The translations under genes were made by a program, and so were the position numbers. A DNA stretch of 64,000 nucleotides from Streptomyces camponoticapitis (GTDB lineage: Bacteria > Actinomycetota > Actinomycetes > Streptomycetales > Streptomycetaceae), in assembly GCF_014646115.1 (NCBI RefSeq), contig NZ_BMMV01000004.1, positions 124,001-188,000 of the forward strand, in the 5' to 3' direction. This document shows, in pieces, positions 8,909 through 16,837 of the stretch. The notes below the pieces were generated by a model. That model saw nothing but the letters and a program-made list of their open reading frames with translations, did no database searches and had not been told where the DNA came from. Every line of letters begins with the position of its first letter. Within the stretch, counting starts at the first letter, position 1.

Positions 8909-10660
8909 TCACCGCCCCACGAGTACGGCACGGGCCACCCGCGCGATACGTGTCGCCCGGCCCGGCGGCCGCGCCCCGGACCGGTCCCGCCACCACCGCG
9001 TCAGCTCCCGCCGCGCGGCCGCGTCCTCGGGCAGGTCGGCGATGAGCAGGTGCTCGGCGAAGTCGAGCGCGTCGCGCCGGTAACCGGCGCGCATGGGACG
9101 GGACTTGGCGTACGCGAGGAACGCGGCGCGGTAGCCCGCGCCGAGAATCACCGGCAACTCGGGCGCCACCTTGGCGACGACCTCGGCCCGCTTCCCGGCG
9201 AGCGCCCGGCTCTGCACCTTGAGCCGCCGCGAGTCGAACCCCTCGGGCGCGGGGGTCCCGGCGACGAGGGCGGAGAGCAGCGCGGTCTGCGCGAGCGCCA
9301 GCCGCTCGCGTGCGCGATCGGTGGGCTGCCCTTCGCCCCGCGGCGCGCCCGCGCTCCCGGCGTCCGCCGGTTCATCACCGTCCTCGGACAGCACCCCGTG
9401 TCCGCCCACGCCGCCGTGTCCGCCCACGCCGCCGGTCTCGCCGTGCCCGCCGTGCCCGCCGGTCTCGCCGTGTCCGCCCACGCCGCTGGTCTCGCCGTGC
9501 CCGCCGGTCTCGCCGTGTCCGCCCACGCCGCTGGTCTCGCCGTGCCCGCCGGTCTCGCCGTGCCCGCCGGTCTCGCCGGTCCCGCCGGTCTCGCTCGTCC
9601 CGCCGGTCCCGCTGGTCCCGCTGGTCCCGGCAGGCTGGGCAGGTTTGGTCGGTTCGGTGGATCCGGCCTGCGTGGTCGCGCCCTTGGGATTCGCCGGTTC
9701 GTCACCGGCTTCGCCGGCCGGGTGCGGAATCCCTGTCGCGTCGCCCGCACCGTCGGGACCCGCCGCAACCCCCGTACCCCGTACTGCGGTCGGCCCCGGT
9801 CCCCGCAGGGTCGTGCGGATCATGGACAGTTCCGCGGCCAGTTCGGAGGGCGGCGGGAAGTTGTCGTCCCGTTCCAGGAGGACTCCCGGCGGGGATACCC
9901 GGGAGCGCAGTTCCGCGAGGACCGCGAGCACCGGGGCGCTCACCGGGTGGGCATGCGTGTCGTGCCAGACGCCGTCTCGTTCGACGCCGCCCGCGACATG
10001 CACGTACGCGATCGCCTCGACCGGCAGTTCGTCGAGTGCCTTCGCCGGGTCCTCGCCGCGGTTCACGTGGTTGGTGTGCAGGTTCGCCACGTCGATCAGC
10101 AGGCGGACGCCCGTGCGCTCGACCAGCTCCGCCAGGAACTGGCCCTCGGTCATCTCCTCGTCCGGCCAGTTGATCAGCGCGGCGATGTTCTCCACCGCGA
10201 GCGGCACGGGCAGGGAGTCCTGGGCGATCCGCACGTTCTCGCACAGCACCCGCAGCGCGTCCTTGGTGCGGGGGACCGGCAGCAGGTGGCCTGCCTGGAG
10301 TGCGGGGGAGGCGGTGAGCGGGCCACCGGCCCGTACGAAAGCGATGTGTTCGGTGATCAGCGGCGAGCCCAGCGCCTCGGCCCGCTCCGCCAGATCCGCG
10401 AGACGCCCGGTGTCGGGCCGCTCGGCGCCCCCCAGGCCGAGGGAGACGCCGTGCGGGACGACGGTGACGCCGCGTGCGCGGAGCCGGACGAGCGAGTCGG
10501 GGAGGTGGTCGGCGCAGACGTTCTCGGCGACGGCCTCGACCCAGTCGATGCCGGGCAGCGCCTCCACCGCCCCCGCGATCTCCGGCCGCCAGCCGATGCC
10601 GATCCCCAGGGTCCCCGGATTCCTCGAACGCCCCTGACTCCGCAGATTCCCCACGCTCAT
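8909..10660 (-). CDS. DUF692 (MNIO) family enzyme fused to a C-terminal domain through a repeat linker
   Basis: 583 aa in three parts. Residues 16-290 are a DUF692 TIM barrel with the expected metal ligands: His70 (VVPHGVS), Glu104-His105 (ITEHIAF), Glu157 (AVENIA), Asp190 and Asn193 ([11 protein letters not shown]), His221 (YVHVAGG), His236/His238 (DTHAHP) and Glu263 (LLERDDN). Residues about 344-425 are a low-complexity linker of Gly-His-Gly-Glu-Thr units. Residues 445-583 form a helical domain resembling the SCO6045 C-terminal domain; in related systems a separate partner protein (MbnC/DUF2063 type) sits beside the enzyme. Characterised relatives (MbnB, TglH, ChrH) oxidise peptide cysteines. 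The ATG at 10660 has a GAGGGGG ribosome site. The downstream Gly/Cys-tail gene follows after 6 nt. Confidence 0.9.
   Translation of the reverse strand: MSVGNLRSQGRSRNPGTLGIGIGWRPEIAGAVEALPGIDWVEAVAENVCADHLPDSLVRLRARGVTVVPHGVSLGLGGAERPDTGRLADLAERAEALGSPLITEHIAFVRAGGPLTASPALQAGHLLPVPRTKDALRVLCENVRIAQDSLPVPLAVENIAALINWPDEEMTEGQFLAELVERTGVRLLIDVANLHTNHVNRGEDPAKALDELPVEAIAYVHVAGGVERDGVWHDTHAHPVSAPVLAVLAELRSRVSPPGVLLERDDNFPPPSELAAELSMIRTTLRGPGPTAVRGTGVAAGPDGAGDATGIPHPAGEAGDEPANPKGATTQAGSTEPTKPAQPAGTSGTSGTGGTSETGGTGETGGHGETGGHGETSGVGGHGETGGHGETSGVGGHGETGGHGGHGETGGVGGHGGVGGHGVLSEDGDEPADAGSAGAPRGEGQPTDRARERLALAQTALLSALVAGTPAPEGFDSRRLKVQSRALAGKRAEVVAKVAPELPVILGAGYRAAFLAYAKSRPMRAGYRRDALDFAEHLLIADLPEDAAARRELTRWWRDRSGARPPGRATRIARVARAVLVGR
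9395..9607. repeat. Coding minisatellite in the DUF692 linker
   Basis: Imperfect tandem units built from a 9-nt motif (GTCTCGCCG and variants) and an 18-27 nt higher-order period. They encode the Gly/His/Glu/Thr linker of the DUF692 fusion (roughly residues 352-422). Repeat number is probably unstable by slippage. Confidence 0.75.
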
Positions 10661-10766
10661 GAGTCCCCCTCCTCCGTACCGCGGCGAGTGCCGGTTCAGG
10701 AGTAATGGCCCCGCCCGGTGCCGGTGAATCCGAAGGAGGGGACGTTCAGAGCATCATTTGAGGTTC

Positions 10767-10809
10767 CCCGCGAAAGCGGGCGACCGTCATGATTCCCGGC
10801 ATTCGCCGG
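10767..10809 (-). terminator. Tandem small hairpins after the DUF4142 gene
   Basis: Two 5-bp stems with 4-nt loops: CCCGC-GAAA-GCGGG (10767-10780) and CCGGC-ATTC-GCCGG (10796-10809). They lie directly downstream of the leftward DUF4142 gene. Confidence 0.4.
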
Positions 10810-10810
10810 T

Positions 10811-11596
10811 TCACGGCGTCGCCTTGACGCTCGGCGGCGGACGGTTGGTGTTGACGGCCGTCGGCGCGCCCGGCTGGGTGGACGGCCGGGAGGTGAAGGA
10901 GCTGTCCCCGGTCGGTGAGGCGGCCGGCGGCGACGGCGGGAGCTCGCCGTTCGGCGGCGGCGGACCCGTGGGGCTGGCGGTCTTGGTGCCCGCGGCCTCC
11001 CGCGCGATGCTGTCGAAGTCGACGAGCCCCGTGGCTTCCAGCATGGTGATGTGGTCCAGCACCGTCTGGTTGGCGTCGGTCGCCAGCTGCCGTATCAGGG
11101 TGTTACGTGTCGTATGTCTGACCTCGGCGATCAGCGCGAAGACCTTGCCGTGCGCATTGCGCAGAAGGTTGGCGAACTTCCGGTCGTATTCGGCGCCGGT
11201 GGCCGCCGACAGTTCCCTGAGCCAGCCCTGCTGCTGCTCGTTGGGCTGGTTCGGCAGCGCGACACCGAGCTTCGCCGCCACGTCGCGCGCACGGGCGTCG
11301 AGGTCGGAGTGGCCGACGACAAGATGGTCACCCGCGTCCTTGATGGCCTGGCTCGGGGCACGTTCGATCGCCTGCTGTCCGGCGGGCAGCTCCCACAGGC
11401 CCGCGAGCCGCACCTTCACGAGGAAGTCGCGGTCCGTCGCCGAGAGCGGACCCCACTGGGTCGGCACGCTCGACGCCGCGAGATTCGCCTCCCCCGTGCC
11501 GGACCGGTCGGCATACGACCAGACAGGAAAGGCGAGCGCCCCGACCGTCGCGACGAGTGCCGCGATGATGAGTGCCGTGCCGTTGATACGTCGCAA
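10811..11596 (-). CDS. Exported DUF4142 domain protein
   Basis: About 261 aa from a TTG start at 11596 (MRRINGTALIIAALV). A single N-terminal hydrophobic segment acts as signal peptide or anchor. The central part (about residues 50-190) is a helical DUF4142 domain, a ferritin-like four-helix bundle fold, and the C-terminus is a Pro/Ser/Thr-rich tail suited to the cell wall space. The start is chosen because GGGAG lies 9 nt upstream; an adjacent TTG at 11599 and a GTG at 11638 are alternatives, but the GTG has no ribosome site and would put a polar stretch before the signal. Role of the family is not known. Confidence 0.85.
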   Translation of the reverse strand: MRRINGTALIIAALVATVGALAFPVWSYADRSGTGEANLAASSVPTQWGPLSATDRDFLVKVRLAGLWELPAGQQAIERAPSQAIKDAGDHLVVGHSDLDARARDVAAKLGVALPNQPNEQQQGWLRELSAATGAEYDRKFANLLRNAHGKVFALIAEVRHTTRNTLIRQLATDANQTVLDHITMLEATGLVDFDSIAREAAGTKTASPTGPPPPNGELPPSPPAASPTGDSSFTSRPSTQPGAPTAVNTNRPPPSVKATP

Positions 11597-11605
11597 CAAA
11601 GTGTT

Positions 11606-11610
11606 CTCCC
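11606..11610 (-). promoter_or_regulatory. Ribosome site deciding a TTG start
   Basis: GGGAG on the minus strand lies 6-9 nt before two consecutive TTG codons (11599 and 11596) and directly before the signal peptide coding sequence of the DUF4142 gene. The upstream GTG has no such site. Confidence 0.5.
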
Positions 11611-11717
11611 GGGCCGATGTACTACCACCGCGTACCACCGCAGAATCAACCGCCGGCTGGACGATCGTTCAACCTAATCAGCGGTATTGAGAGATACGAC
11701 ATCCGGAACCGGAGTGT

Positions 11718-12524
11718 TCAACGACGCAGCGCCGGATGATCGGCGACGACCGTGCTCGACCCGGGCGCGATCTCCGTGAAACCGGCATCCCGGACCAACG
11801 GCAGCCCGCTGATCGTCAGTTGGCGCCAGCGCACGGCGTCCGCAGTACGTACCGCGAGCGGGAAACCGGCCTCCTGCCATGCCTTGCGGTCCGTCTCGGA
11901 CAGTTCCCACCACGCGAGCTGCGCGCCGTGGCCCGTCTGGGCCATCGCCTTGCCCGCCGACATGCCGACGTCCGGACTGAGCCAGAGCACGGGGGCGGAG
12001 GGGTCGGCGGGCGGCGGATCCACGGGGTCGGCCAGGTCGGTGCCGGAGACCTGGAGCTTGGCCAGTTCCTTGGGCCAGCCGTCCAGCGGGACCGGTGGGA
12101 AGACCCGTACCTCCGCGTACGGGGCGAAGGCGGCGCCCTCGGCGGGCTCCGCGGCGTCCTCGGGGCTGGTCACCGTGATTCCCGGCAGCCCCGACGCCTT
12201 CCGCCACTCCGCGCCGCGCGCCCGCCGCACCACCTTGCGGATCCGCGCGTCCTGCCAGTCCCGCATCGCCCGCGCCCACTCGCCGTCACCCGTCGACCGC
12301 TCGTCGGCGAGCATGACGAGTACGGCGCGGGCTGCGGCCTCCAGCGCGTCGGTACGGGTCGGAGGCGCCGTCTTCTCCATCCGCACCACCAGCGGCAGGA
12401 CGAACTGCGGGGCCTCGTCGCGCGCGGTCCGCTCATGCCGGAACGGGCTGTCGGCGCGGCTCTCCGCCCCGTCGTGGCCGTCCGGGCCGCCCGCCGTGGT
12501 GCCGGAGGTGTTGTCGATGCTCAC
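11718..12524 (-). CDS. Peptidyl-tRNA hydrolase, PTH2 family
   Basis: 268 aa from a GTG at 12524. The C-terminal half holds the PTH2 signature LSPDVGMSAGKAMAQTGHGA (residues 182-201), the glycine-rich start and the lysine/histidine region used to hydrolyse the ester of peptidyl-tRNA. The N-terminal about 130 residues are extra compared with the 120-aa archaeal enzyme and are typical of actinobacterial members; its conserved piece starts at APQFVLPLVVRMEK. Bacteria normally rely on Pth1, so this is likely an auxiliary enzyme. No Shine-Dalgarno precedes the GTG, and a leaderless start is possible; the ATG at residue 49 would cut the conserved segment. Divergent from the AIM24 gene. Confidence 0.88.
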   Translation of the reverse strand: MSIDNTSGTTAGGPDGHDGAESRADSPFRHERTARDEAPQFVLPLVVRMEKTAPPTRTDALEAAARAVLVMLADERSTGDGEWARAMRDWQDARIRKVVRRARGAEWRKASGLPGITVTSPEDAAEPAEGAAFAPYAEVRVFPPVPLDGWPKELAKLQVSGTDLADPVDPPPADPSAPVLWLSPDVGMSAGKAMAQTGHGAQLAWWELSETDRKAWQEAGFPLAVRTADAVRWRQLTISGLPLVRDAGFTEIAPGSSTVVADHPALRR

Positions 12525-12598
12525 GTGGCAAGTGTGCCAGCCGCGACTTGCCGTTCCGCTCGCCGATCTGTTGGCAGAACCGTCGCCTCCGGGTGACC

Positions 12599-13285
12599 AT
12601 GCACGACATGAAAAGCGATCTCTTCGCCAGCGAGAACATGGCACAGCAGGCCACCACCCCAGGGATGAGCCTCCAGAACGCCAAATCCGTCAAATACGCC
12701 GTCAACGGTGAGATGCACGCGCGTCAGGGTTCGATGATCGCCTTCCGCGGCAATCTCCAGTTCGAACGGAAGGGCCAGGGAATCGGCGGAATGCTCAAGC
12801 GCGCCGTCACCGGCGAGGGCCTGCCGCTGATGGCCGTCAAGGGCCAGGGCGAGGCGTGGTTCGCGCACGAGGCGGCCAACTGCTTCATCGTCGACATCGA
12901 GCAGGGCGACTCGCTCACGGTCAACGGCCGCAACGTCCTGTGCTTCGACGCCACCCTCTCCTACGAGATCAAGACGGTGAAGGGCGCCGGAATGACCGGC
13001 GGCGGCCTCTTCAACAGCCTCTTCACCGGCTACGGGAAGCTCGCCATCATCTGCGAGGGCACCCCCATCGTCATTCCCGTCTCCGCGCAGGCACCGGTGT
13101 ACGTCGACACGGACGCCGTCGTCGGCTGGAGTGCCCAGCTGGGCACCTCGCTGCACCGCTCGCAGTCCGTCGGTTCGATGATCCGCGGCGGTTCCGGCGA
13201 GGCCGTCCAACTGATGCTCCAGGGCGAGGGTTTCGTCATCGTCCGGCCGAGCGAGCTGACCCCGACGAAGCCGTCCGGGAGCTGA
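12599..13285 (+). CDS. AIM24 family protein
   Basis: 228 aa, all beta with no signal or membrane segment. The family is a double-stranded beta-barrel protein related to the mitochondrial AIM24 biogenesis factor; bacterial function is not established. Features include repeated Gly-rich turns, such as GAGMTGGGLFNSLFTGYGKL, and a C-terminal barrel strand region (VQLMLQGEGFVIVRPSE). The start could be ATG 12599 (GGGTGA just upstream) or ATG 12608. The ABC ATPase gene starts 7 nt after its stop, so the two are probably cotranscribed and may function together. Confidence 0.9.
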   Translation: MHDMKSDLFASENMAQQATTPGMSLQNAKSVKYAVNGEMHARQGSMIAFRGNLQFERKGQGIGGMLKRAVTGEGLPLMAVKGQGEAWFAHEAANCFIVDIEQGDSLTVNGRNVLCFDATLSYEIKTVKGAGMTGGGLFNSLFTGYGKLAIICEGTPIVIPVSAQAPVYVDTDAVVGWSAQLGTSLHRSQSVGSMIRGGSGEAVQLMLQGEGFVIVRPSELTPTKPSGS

Positions 13286-13292
13286 CCGACGC

Positions 13293-14213
13293 GTGGAACT
13301 ACGAGGAGTGGGCCGCCGCTACGGTGTCGGCGGCCCCTGGGTGCTGCGCGGCGTCGATCTCGCGCTGCCGCCGCGGTGCCTGGTCCGCGTCGAGGGCACC
13401 AACGGCAGCGGCAAGTCGACACTGCTGCGGCTGCTCGCCGGGATCGACTCGCCCACCGAGGGCCGCGTCACCGGCCGCCCGGTCCGAAGGGCGTACGTCC
13501 CCGAACGCTTCTCCGTCGCACTGCCCTTCACAGCCGCCGGCTATCTGACCCACCTGGGCCGGATCCACGGACTGCGCGGGGCCGAGGCGGCGGCGCGCGC
13601 CGCCGAGTGGCTTGAGCGCTTCGGTGCCGCGGGCCATGCCCGTACGGCACTCTCCGAACTGTCCAAGGGCACCAGCCAGAAGGTCGCCGTCGCCCAGGCG
13701 CTGCTGGCCGAGCCGGAGCTGCTGGTGCTGGACGAGGCGTGGACGGGGCTCGACTCCGCGGCCCGCACCCAACTCGACCTGGCGGTCGCGGAACGCGTCG
13801 CCGCCGGCGGCACGGTCGTCTTCGTGGACCACGACCCGCGCCGTCTGGCCGGGGCCTCCGACGCCGTCCACACGGTGGCGGGGAACGCGCTCGTACGCGG
13901 TACGCCCGAGACCTCACCGGCCGAACAGGGGCCCCGTGTACGGGTCTTGGCCGTCGGCCCGCCGGGCGCGGCGCCGCCGGACGGGCTGCCCGGGGCGCCG
14001 TCGTACGAGCCGGGGCCCGAGGCCGGGACCGTACGGCTGAGCGTCGCCGCCGCGCACTCCGACGCCCTGCTGCGCGCGCTGCTCGCGGCGCGCCCGCCCT
14101 GGCACATCCGCGAGGTACGCGCTCCGGCTCCGGCCGAGCGGAACGCGACGAGCACCACGAGCACGACGATCACCACAAGCACCATAAGCACGACGGGGCG
14201 CGCCACTTCATGA
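13293..14213 (+). CDS. ABC transporter ATP-binding protein
   Basis: 306 aa from a GTG with GGGAG 11 nt upstream. Walker A is VEGTNGSGKST (about residues 34-44), the signature is an unusual LSKGTSQK, and Walker B with the catalytic Glu is LLVLDEAWTGLD, followed by the switch His in VFVDHDP. A C-terminal domain of about 100 residues follows and ends in a Ser/Thr-rich tail. Its stop overlaps the next start (ATGA), so the permease is translationally coupled; together they form a small exporter of unknown substrate. The tail region also reads as a His-rich sequence in the permease frame (see findings). Confidence 0.92.
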   Translation: MELRGVGRRYGVGGPWVLRGVDLALPPRCLVRVEGTNGSGKSTLLRLLAGIDSPTEGRVTGRPVRRAYVPERFSVALPFTAAGYLTHLGRIHGLRGAEAAARAAEWLERFGAAGHARTALSELSKGTSQKVAVAQALLAEPELLVLDEAWTGLDSAARTQLDLAVAERVAAGGTVVFVDHDPRRLAGASDAVHTVAGNALVRGTPETSPAEQGPRVRVLAVGPPGAAPPDGLPGAPSYEPGPEAGTVRLSVAAAHSDALLRALLAARPPWHIREVRAPAPAERNATSTTSTTITTSTISTTGRATS

Positions 14214-14878
14214 CCGCACTCTTCCGCTACCACGCCGCCATGCTGCTGCGCTCGCAGCGCTGGCTCCCGCCGGTCCTGCTCTACGGGATCTTCCTCGCCG
14301 TCGGCGTCCAGGGCGGTGGACCGGTGCTGGACTCCCTCGGCGTCGCCGCCGCCGCTCTGCTGCCGGTCACCGCATGGCTGGTCCGGATCTGCACCACGCA
14401 GGAACCGGACGCGGCGCGGGCCGTGACGGCGGCCGCCTCCGGCATGCCCCGCGCGCATCTCGCCGCGCTGCTCGCCGCGGCGGCCTGCGCGGGCGCGCTC
14501 GGCGTCGTCGGCACGGCGGTCGTCACGGCCGTCAGCGACCCGAAGAGCGCGGACGGCCTGGTGGACGTGGCGCCGCTGCCCGCCGGGACGGCGGGCCTGC
14601 TCGCGGCCCTGGTCTGTCTTCTGGTCGGCGCCACGGTCGGCGCCCTGTGCTCCCGGCCGCTCCTGCGCGGCCGGGGCTGGTCGCTCGCGCTGACCGCGCT
14701 TCTCGCGCTGCTGGCACTGGTGACCACCGGCTCCCCGGCGAAGGCCGCCGTCAGTGGTCTGGTGACCGGCTCCCGTACGGGAGCGATCCACACCCCCGGT
14801 CTGTCCCTGGCGGCGGCCGCGCTTTTGGCGGCCGTGGCGGCGGGGGCGGTCTGTGTGCTGGGCGTCCGGCGCGGCTGA
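14210..14878 (+). CDS. ABC transporter membrane subunit
   Basis: 222 aa with about six hydrophobic segments (for example LPPVLLYGIFLAVGV, LGVAAAALLPVTAWL, ALLAAAACAGALGVVG, LLAALVCLLVGATVGAL, WSLALTALLALLALV and the C-terminal helix). It overlaps the ATPase stop by 4 nt (ATGA), as expected for subunits made in fixed ratio. Sequence gives no substrate. The topology fits the small ABC-2-like permeases of actinobacteria. Confidence 0.8.
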   Translation: MTALFRYHAAMLLRSQRWLPPVLLYGIFLAVGVQGGGPVLDSLGVAAAALLPVTAWLVRICTTQEPDAARAVTAAASGMPRAHLAALLAAAACAGALGVVGTAVVTAVSDPKSADGLVDVAPLPAGTAGLLAALVCLLVGATVGALCSRPLLRGRGWSLALTALLALLALVTTGSPAKAAVSGLVTGSRTGAIHTPGLSLAAAALLAAVAAGAVCVLGVRRG

Positions 14879-14903
14879 GCCCGGCGGCGCGGTTCAGTAC
14901 GCT
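14875..14903 (+). promoter_or_regulatory. Leaderless promoter of the zinc-ribbon gene
   Basis: Candidate -35 CTGAGC (14875-14880), 17-nt spacer, -10 TACGCT (14898-14903), then 7 nt to the ATG at 14911, which has no Shine-Dalgarno. The spacing fits transcription starting at or near the start codon. Confidence 0.4.
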
Positions 14904-14910
14904 CGACGCC

Positions 14911-15066
14911 ATGGGAGACGACGCCACCGCCGCTGCCGGGCCCGTCGTGCACGCGGACTGTGTGCACTGCGGCGAGCCGACCGAGCACCCGGAATCGACC
15001 AGGGGCAGCACGCTGTGCCCGGTCTGCGAATGGCGCGAGGCCGAGCGGAACGCCTGCTCCGGCTAG
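14911..15066 (+). CDS. Zinc-ribbon microprotein
   Basis: 51 aa, without membrane segments. Two knuckles, CVHC (residues 18-21) and CPVC (about 37-40), should bind one zinc ion; the remainder is short and charged. Such single-ribbon proteins can be transcription or ribosome-associated partners, but nothing in the sequence identifies a target. The ATG follows a leaderless-type promoter. The stop codon TAG is formed at the edge of the hairpin element that begins at 15065, so the element may have set the present C-terminus. Confidence 0.75.
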   Translation: MGDDATAAAGPVVHADCVHCGEPTEHPESTRGSTLCPVCEWREAERNACSG

Positions 15067-15137
15067 GTCGTGTCTTCGAAGTAGCGACCTCCGCCTGCAG
15101 GGCGTCGCGGCCAGGCGGGACTTTGAAGACACGACCT
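15065..15137. mobile_element. MITE-like 73-bp hairpin element
   Basis: Terminal inverted repeats of 18 bp with one mismatch: AGGTCGTGTCTTCGAAGT (15065-15082) and ACTTTGAAGACACGACCT (15120-15137). An inner pair CCGCCTG (15091-15097) and CAGGCGG (15112-15118) lies between them. There is no coding capacity. The ends resemble those of Streptomyces insertion sequences from memory. It sits between convergent genes and could also stop transcription from both sides. Confidence 0.55.
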
Positions 15138-15169
15138 GGGACGTTCCCGGCGATCCGTGGGGTCGCCGC

Positions 15170-16009
15170 TCACCCCTTCATCAGCTCCGACACCTTGACG
15201 AAGCGGTAGCCGCGCTCGCGCAGCGCAGGCACGATCATCCGGACCGCCTCGTCCGTCACCGGGGCCGCGCTCGTCGTGCAGTGCATGACCACCACCGAGC
15301 CGGGCCGTACCTCCGCGAGCACCTGCTCCGCCACCTCCTCCGCGTCCGTGGCGAAGGCGTCGCCGCTCACGACGTCCCACTGGACCGCCGTCAGGCCCGC
15401 CGGCGCCAGGGTCCGGAGCGTCGACCGGTCGTAACAGCCGCCGGGAAAGCGGAAGTACGGCACCACCTGGCGTACCCCGGCCCTGCGGAACGCGCCGAAG
15501 GCCCGCTCCACGTCGGCGGTCATGTGCTTCCTGGGGAGTACCGGCAGCCCGTGGCAGTCGGCCGTGAAGGAGTGATGGCTGTACGAGTGGTTCGCGACCT
15601 CGAACAGGGGGTCGGAGCCGATCTCTCGCGCCTGGAACGGGTACTCCTCCGCCCACCGGCCCGTCATGAAGATCGTCGAGGGGACTTCGAGGCGGCGCAG
15701 CGAGGAGATCAGGGTCGGGTTGTCGAAGCGTTCGCCGCGGGCGGCGCGGGCTCCCTGGTCGGACGTCATGTCGGCGTCGAAGGTGAGCGCGACGGTCTTG
15801 GCGGCCGTTCCGGCACGGACCTTGCCCGGGGGGTCCGCCGCGCGGAGGAAGACCGGGGTGGTCGCCGGGCGTTCCGGCCCGGCCGGCTGGTGTGTCGCGG
15901 GTCTGGCCGAGGGGGCCGGGGCCAGGCGCGTGTCGGTGGCTCCGGCGCAGGCGGCGAGGACGGTTCCCAGCAGGGCGAGGGGCAGCAGTCTTGGTGCGTA
16001 TGTGGGCAT
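15170..16009 (-). CDS. Polysaccharide deacetylase lipoprotein (NodB domain)
   Basis: 279 aa. Start ATG 16009 gives a signal with lipobox (LLGTVLAAC), so the enzyme is anchored outside the membrane; a Pro/Ala linker follows. The carbohydrate esterase 4 motifs are all visible: TFDADMTSD (motif 1, catalytic Asp and metal Asp), NHSYSHHSF (motif 2, metal His pair), RFPGGCYDRST (motif 3), WDVVSGD (motif 4) and VVMHC (motif 5). It should remove N-acetyl groups from peptidoglycan or another glycan. The frame is open to 16078 but the extra residues lack signal character. Confidence 0.9.
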   Translation of the reverse strand: MPTYAPRLLPLALLGTVLAACAGATDTRLAPAPSARPATHQPAGPERPATTPVFLRAADPPGKVRAGTAAKTVALTFDADMTSDQGARAARGERFDNPTLISSLRRLEVPSTIFMTGRWAEEYPFQAREIGSDPLFEVANHSYSHHSFTADCHGLPVLPRKHMTADVERAFGAFRRAGVRQVVPYFRFPGGCYDRSTLRTLAPAGLTAVQWDVVSGDAFATDAEEVAEQVLAEVRPGSVVVMHCTTSAAPVTDEAVRMIVPALRERGYRFVKVSELMKG

Positions 16010-16017
16010 ACAGGGAA

Positions 16018-16023
16018 AATATA
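16018..16023 (-). promoter_or_regulatory. Probable -10 box of the deacetylase gene
   Basis: TATATT on the minus strand, in an isolated AT-rich patch, 8 nt before the ATG at 16009, which lacks a Shine-Dalgarno. No good -35 was found. Confidence 0.35.
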
Positions 16024-16164
16024 TGACTAAATGTTCATCGTGCTGTTTCGGCACTCGAAGATTGCCGGAACCCGGCACTGCTGCGCCGTGACGGACCGTG
16101 AGAAAATTTCCCTCCCATTCAAGGGTTCAAGGGGGACCGGCGAGAGCCGGGGGAGGGGCGACCC

Positions 16165-16674
16165 ATGGATGTGTTCCTCGGTCTCGGTATCGCGGGTGTT
16201 GTCCTGCTCGCCGTGGCGCTGATCTTCGACGGGATCTTCGAGGGCCTGTTCGGCGGAGTGCTCGACGGCCTGTTCGCGGGCCTGCTGTCGCTGCCCGTCG
16301 TCGCGGGATTCGTCGCGATGCTGGGGTTCGGCGGCGCGATCGTGCTCGGTACGACCGACCTCGGGGTCGGCCACGCCGTCGCCGCGGGCGCCCTCGCCGG
16401 TGCCGTCACCGGCTGGCTGGCCTGGAAACTCAGCCGGGTGCTGATGCGCGACCAGACGGACGCCACGCCGCGTGGAGCGGATCTCCTCGGCACGTCGGGG
16501 TCCGTGGTCACGGCCATCCCGGTCGACGGCTACGGCGAGGTGATGCTGCGGGTCGCGGGCCAGCCGGTGAAGTTCGCCGCGAGGAGCACGGTGCCCCTGG
16601 CGCGGGGCGCCGAGATCTGGGTGGAGTCGACGCTGTCGTCCACCTCGGTCGGTGTCCGTCCCGTCGAGCGCTGA
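16165..16674 (+). CDS. NfeD-like membrane protein
   Basis: 169 aa. Two or three hydrophobic segments (residues 3-20, 28-60 and 70-90) lead into a C-terminal OB-fold domain (about 105-165: SGSVVTAIPVDGYGEVML and onward). That order is typical of NfeD proteins. NfeD-like proteins are encoded beside flotillins and are thought to organise membrane microdomains with them. The flotillin gene follows 163 nt downstream. The ATG at 16165 has GGGAGGGG just upstream. Confidence 0.85.
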   Translation: MDVFLGLGIAGVVLLAVALIFDGIFEGLFGGVLDGLFAGLLSLPVVAGFVAMLGFGGAIVLGTTDLGVGHAVAAGALAGAVTGWLAWKLSRVLMRDQTDATPRGADLLGTSGSVVTAIPVDGYGEVMLRVAGQPVKFAARSTVPLARGAEIWVESTLSSTSVGVRPVER

Positions 16675-16837
16675 CCGCCGCCGCGGAAGCGCCCTGGCGC
16701 CCAGCCGCGGATGCGCCGAGCCACCGAAGCGCGCAGCCACCGAAGTGCCGAAGTACCGAAGTACCGAACCACCGCTCAGCGTCCGGCGTCCCACATGTGC
16801 GACGCCGACAGCTCGTACGTCAACAGGGGGCAAACAT

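Noticed and set aside
9395..9607. Possible CRISPR array
   Set aside because: The units are coding and imperfect, with no unique spacers and no cas genes.
8156..10705. Long plus-strand open frame of 849 codons over the DUF692 region
   Set aside because: It is the antisense shadow of the DUF692 and TIGR04222 genes; the minus strand shows family motifs and a ribosome site, this frame does not.
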